This document shows, in pieces, positions 62,522-64,000 of a DNA stretch of 64,000 nucleotides (position 1 is its first letter; each line of letters begins with the position of its first letter). The translations under genes and the position numbers were made by a program. Location of the stretch: the NCBI RefSeq assembly GCF_008039615.1, contig NZ_VDUZ01000031.1, positions 1 to 64,000 of the forward strand. Reading direction: 5' to 3'. The notes beneath the pieces are model-generated. The model searched no databases. It was not told where the DNA came from and was given only the letters and a program-made list of their open reading frames with translations. The DNA comes from Vineibacter terrae (GTDB lineage: Bacteria > Pseudomonadota > Alphaproteobacteria > Reyranellales > Reyranellaceae).

Positions 62522-63451
62522 CTACAACAGGTCAGCCACAGCAGCGCGGTAGCGGGTGAGCGCTGCCAGGTGTTCCGCTGCGGTGCGGCCACTGACACGT
62601 CGGTGATGATCGCTGACATAGGTCGTGTGCGCGGTCACGTGCGTGACGCCGGCGGTACTCCAGAAGGTGATTTCCCGCCGCCAGTCATCCTCGCTTCCGG
62701 CGCCAGGGGACACCCATACTTCGAGGCCCACGTCCTGCGGCCTGCGACCGGCCTCACGGATGAGCGTACGGAGCTTCTCAAAGGCAGCCAGGGCTTGATC
62801 ACCCGGTGCGTAGTTCAGCGGCATGTACCCGTCGCCGTATTTGGCGACGCGGTGGAACGTTGCCTCCGCGTGTCCGCCGAACCAGACCGGAACACGGCCC
62901 GACTTCGGGCGCAGGGTAAGCCCGCCATCGTCGAGGTGGTGGAACTCGCCGTGGAAGGTCGTGTGCGGCTCTGCCCAGAGCGCCTGCATGAAGCGAACCT
63001 GTTCTTCGGATCGACGGCCGCGCGTGCGAAAATCGGTGCCAAGGCCCTGAAATTCAATCTCATTCCAGCCGACGCCGATGCCGAGACGGAACCGGCCGCC
63101 GCACAACTCGTCAAGTGAAGCCGCCTGCTTGGCGACGATGGCTGCCTGTCGCTGCGCAAGGATCAGGACGCCCGAAGCGAAGCCAATCTTGGTGGTGCAA
63201 CCGGAAAGAAAGCCGAACAGGACCAGCGGATCGTGAAAGGCAAGCGCTGTTGTCCCGATCCGACGTGCGTGCTCGATGGATACGCCGGTGCTGGCGCCGT
63301 GTCGAAGCGTGGCGACGGGGTTCTTTCCGAGCACGTGATCGGCCGCCAGCAGGTAGTCGTACCCAAGTCCTTCGACCGCCTGCGCGTAGTCGCGCAGCAC
63401 GTTGGGGCCGGTGCCGATGTCGCTCACCGGCATTGACGCGCCAAGCTGCAT
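62522..63451 (-). CDS. LLM-class flavin-dependent oxidoreductase
   Basis: 309 residues of the bacterial luciferase-like TIM-barrel family, start behind AGGAGGAGATC. The landmarks are YDYLLAADHVLGKNPVATLR, HDPLVLFGFLSGCTTKIGFA, LILAQRQAAIVAKQAASLDE, GRFRLGIGVGWNEIEFQGLG and FRTRGRRSEEQVRFMQALWA. It probably uses FMN or F420, and the sequence alone does not settle which. The upstream permease-like remnant hints that it once sat beside a sugar transporter, but no function follows from that. Confidence 0.9.
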   Translation of the reverse strand: MQLGASMPVSDIGTGPNVLRDYAQAVEGLGYDYLLAADHVLGKNPVATLRHGASTGVSIEHARRIGTTALAFHDPLVLFGFLSGCTTKIGFASGVLILAQRQAAIVAKQAASLDELCGGRFRLGIGVGWNEIEFQGLGTDFRTRGRRSEEQVRFMQALWAEPHTTFHGEFHHLDDGGLTLRPKSGRVPVWFGGHAEATFHRVAKYGDGYMPLNYAPGDQALAAFEKLRTLIREAGRRPQDVGLEVWVSPGAGSEDDWRREITFWSTAGVTHVTAHTTYVSDHHRRVSGRTAAEHLAALTRYRAAVADLL

Positions 63452-63906
63452 GATCTCCTCCTAAGACGCTTCGTGGCGACACAGGAACGCGCAGGCAGTG
63501 CGGACCAAGCTTGGGGGCGATATGTCGGCCAGCGAACCGGCGCCCGATGAAGTGCGGCCTTTTCCCGCTCTACGGACCCAATGGCGAGAATTGCTGCTGC
63601 TCGATCACCTCGGCCGGCGCCTCGAACATGCCCGCCTGTCGGACCCGCAGGCCCGCAGGCGAGATCGACACGCCGGAGCGTCGTCTCCCCTGACTTCCGA
63701 CGCCGCATCCTGGCAGCTTTCTGCGTCGCCTTCCAGAATGTGATGGACGTCGGGTCCAGCCGCGGAACAGTGCCGTCGCACATGGGACAACATCGATTAC
63801 GCAATGACCTCCGCCAGGACGCCAAACGGCGACGGCATGGCATCGTTATGGCGGTGCTGGGGCGTTTACTTTCCCCCGCTTGCGGGCAGGGCATTCACAT
63901 ATGCCC
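63452..63906. other. Intergenic region without a recognisable gene
   Basis: Several overlapping short frames exist on both strands. A minus-strand stretch at about 63579-63700 (VSISPAGLRVRQAGMFEAPA, then EVIEQQQFSPLGP and a stop) looks natural enough to be the tail of a decayed gene, but I cannot name it, and its upstream sequence is not coding in that frame. Confidence 0.35.
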
Positions 63907-63995
63907 GTCATCCCGAGCGTAGCGAGGGATCTTCCGCGAATTGCGCACCGTGCGCCTTGCCGCAGGAGATCCCTCGCGGGCGCTCGGGATGACAG
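63907..63995. repeat. GTCATCCCGAGC-type element
   Basis: The hairpin runs from GTCATCCCGAGCGTAGCGAG and GGATCTTCCGCG to GGAGATCCCTCGCGGGCGCT and CGGGATGACAG, with the centre GCGCACCGTGCGC. It is the fifth copy in the window and is cut close to the window end. Confidence 0.8.
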
Positions 63996-64000
63996 CGGGG

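Overview
The window comes from a high-GC bacterial chromosome, almost certainly an alphaproteobacterium with the lifestyle of Reyranella, Bradyrhizobium or Rhodopseudomonas. The evidence is a Liv-type importer operon carrying an acyl-CoA ligase, a TctC/Bug binding protein, a CaiB-type CoA transferase, GYD-domain and DUF2231 proteins, a PAS-kinase/FixJ-like regulator and GC-rich extragenic palindromes. The genus is a guess. No rRNA, tRNA, CRISPR array or intact insertion sequence was seen.

Layout. (1) 1-12 kb, minus strand: an acyl-CoA dehydrogenase, a TetR regulator, then livG, acyl-CoA ligase, livH, livM, a binding protein, livF and two more paralogous binding proteins. This reads as an import-and-activate module for a carboxylic acid. 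A 16-bp dyad, TTGAC-N6-GTCAA, precedes both the dehydrogenase and the TetR gene. (2) 12-20.5 kb: a TctC-like binding protein, an unrecognised protein with a LysM-like N-terminus, an acyltransferase-3 membrane protein and a CUT1 sugar ABC importer. (3) 20.5-29.1 kb: mixed metabolic and regulatory genes (serine hydrolase, LytTR regulator, GST, cysteine-dioxygenase-like cupin, YeiH-type exporter, biotinyl-domain protein, DTW protein, methyltransferase, epoxide-hydrolase-like enzyme). (4) 29.2-42.4 kb: a visibly AT-richer block of stress, redox and signalling genes (Rieske-FAD oxidoreductase, two sensor kinases of which one is fused to a FixJ-like regulator, a lone ABC membrane domain, DUF488, DUF2231, universal stress protein, Rnk) plus glycogen synthase coupled to a GH15 glucoamylase. 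An identical 20-bp site lies upstream of one kinase and of the universal stress gene. (5) 42.5-55.5 kb: amidohydrolase, TPR protein, MtgA, a probable selenoprotein, CoA transferase, amidase, a degenerate ABC ATPase, a GYD protein, a TetR/membrane-protein divergent pair with two operators, a gamma carbonic anhydrase and an APH-like kinase. (6) 55.7-64 kb: PPK2, a hydrolase, an FAD protein, HflK/HflC, an LLM-family oxidoreductase and decayed gene fragments.

The most striking observation is at 47206-48132. A GrdB/PrdB-like reductase reading frame is interrupted by one in-frame TGA exactly where relatives carry the first Cys of a CPVC motif, giving U-P-V-C. A perfect 7-bp hairpin with a G near the start of its loop follows at SECIS-like spacing. 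This suggests a selenoprotein that a standard gene caller would split in two.

Several families of extragenic palindromes are scattered through the window. One copy sits inside a decayed sugar-permease gene, and another abuts the stop codon of the Rieske-FAD gene. Other broken genes are a frameshifted small stress-type protein (35.8 kb), a headless alpha/beta hydrolase (45.6 kb) and the tail of an ABC_sub_bind protein (56.75 kb).
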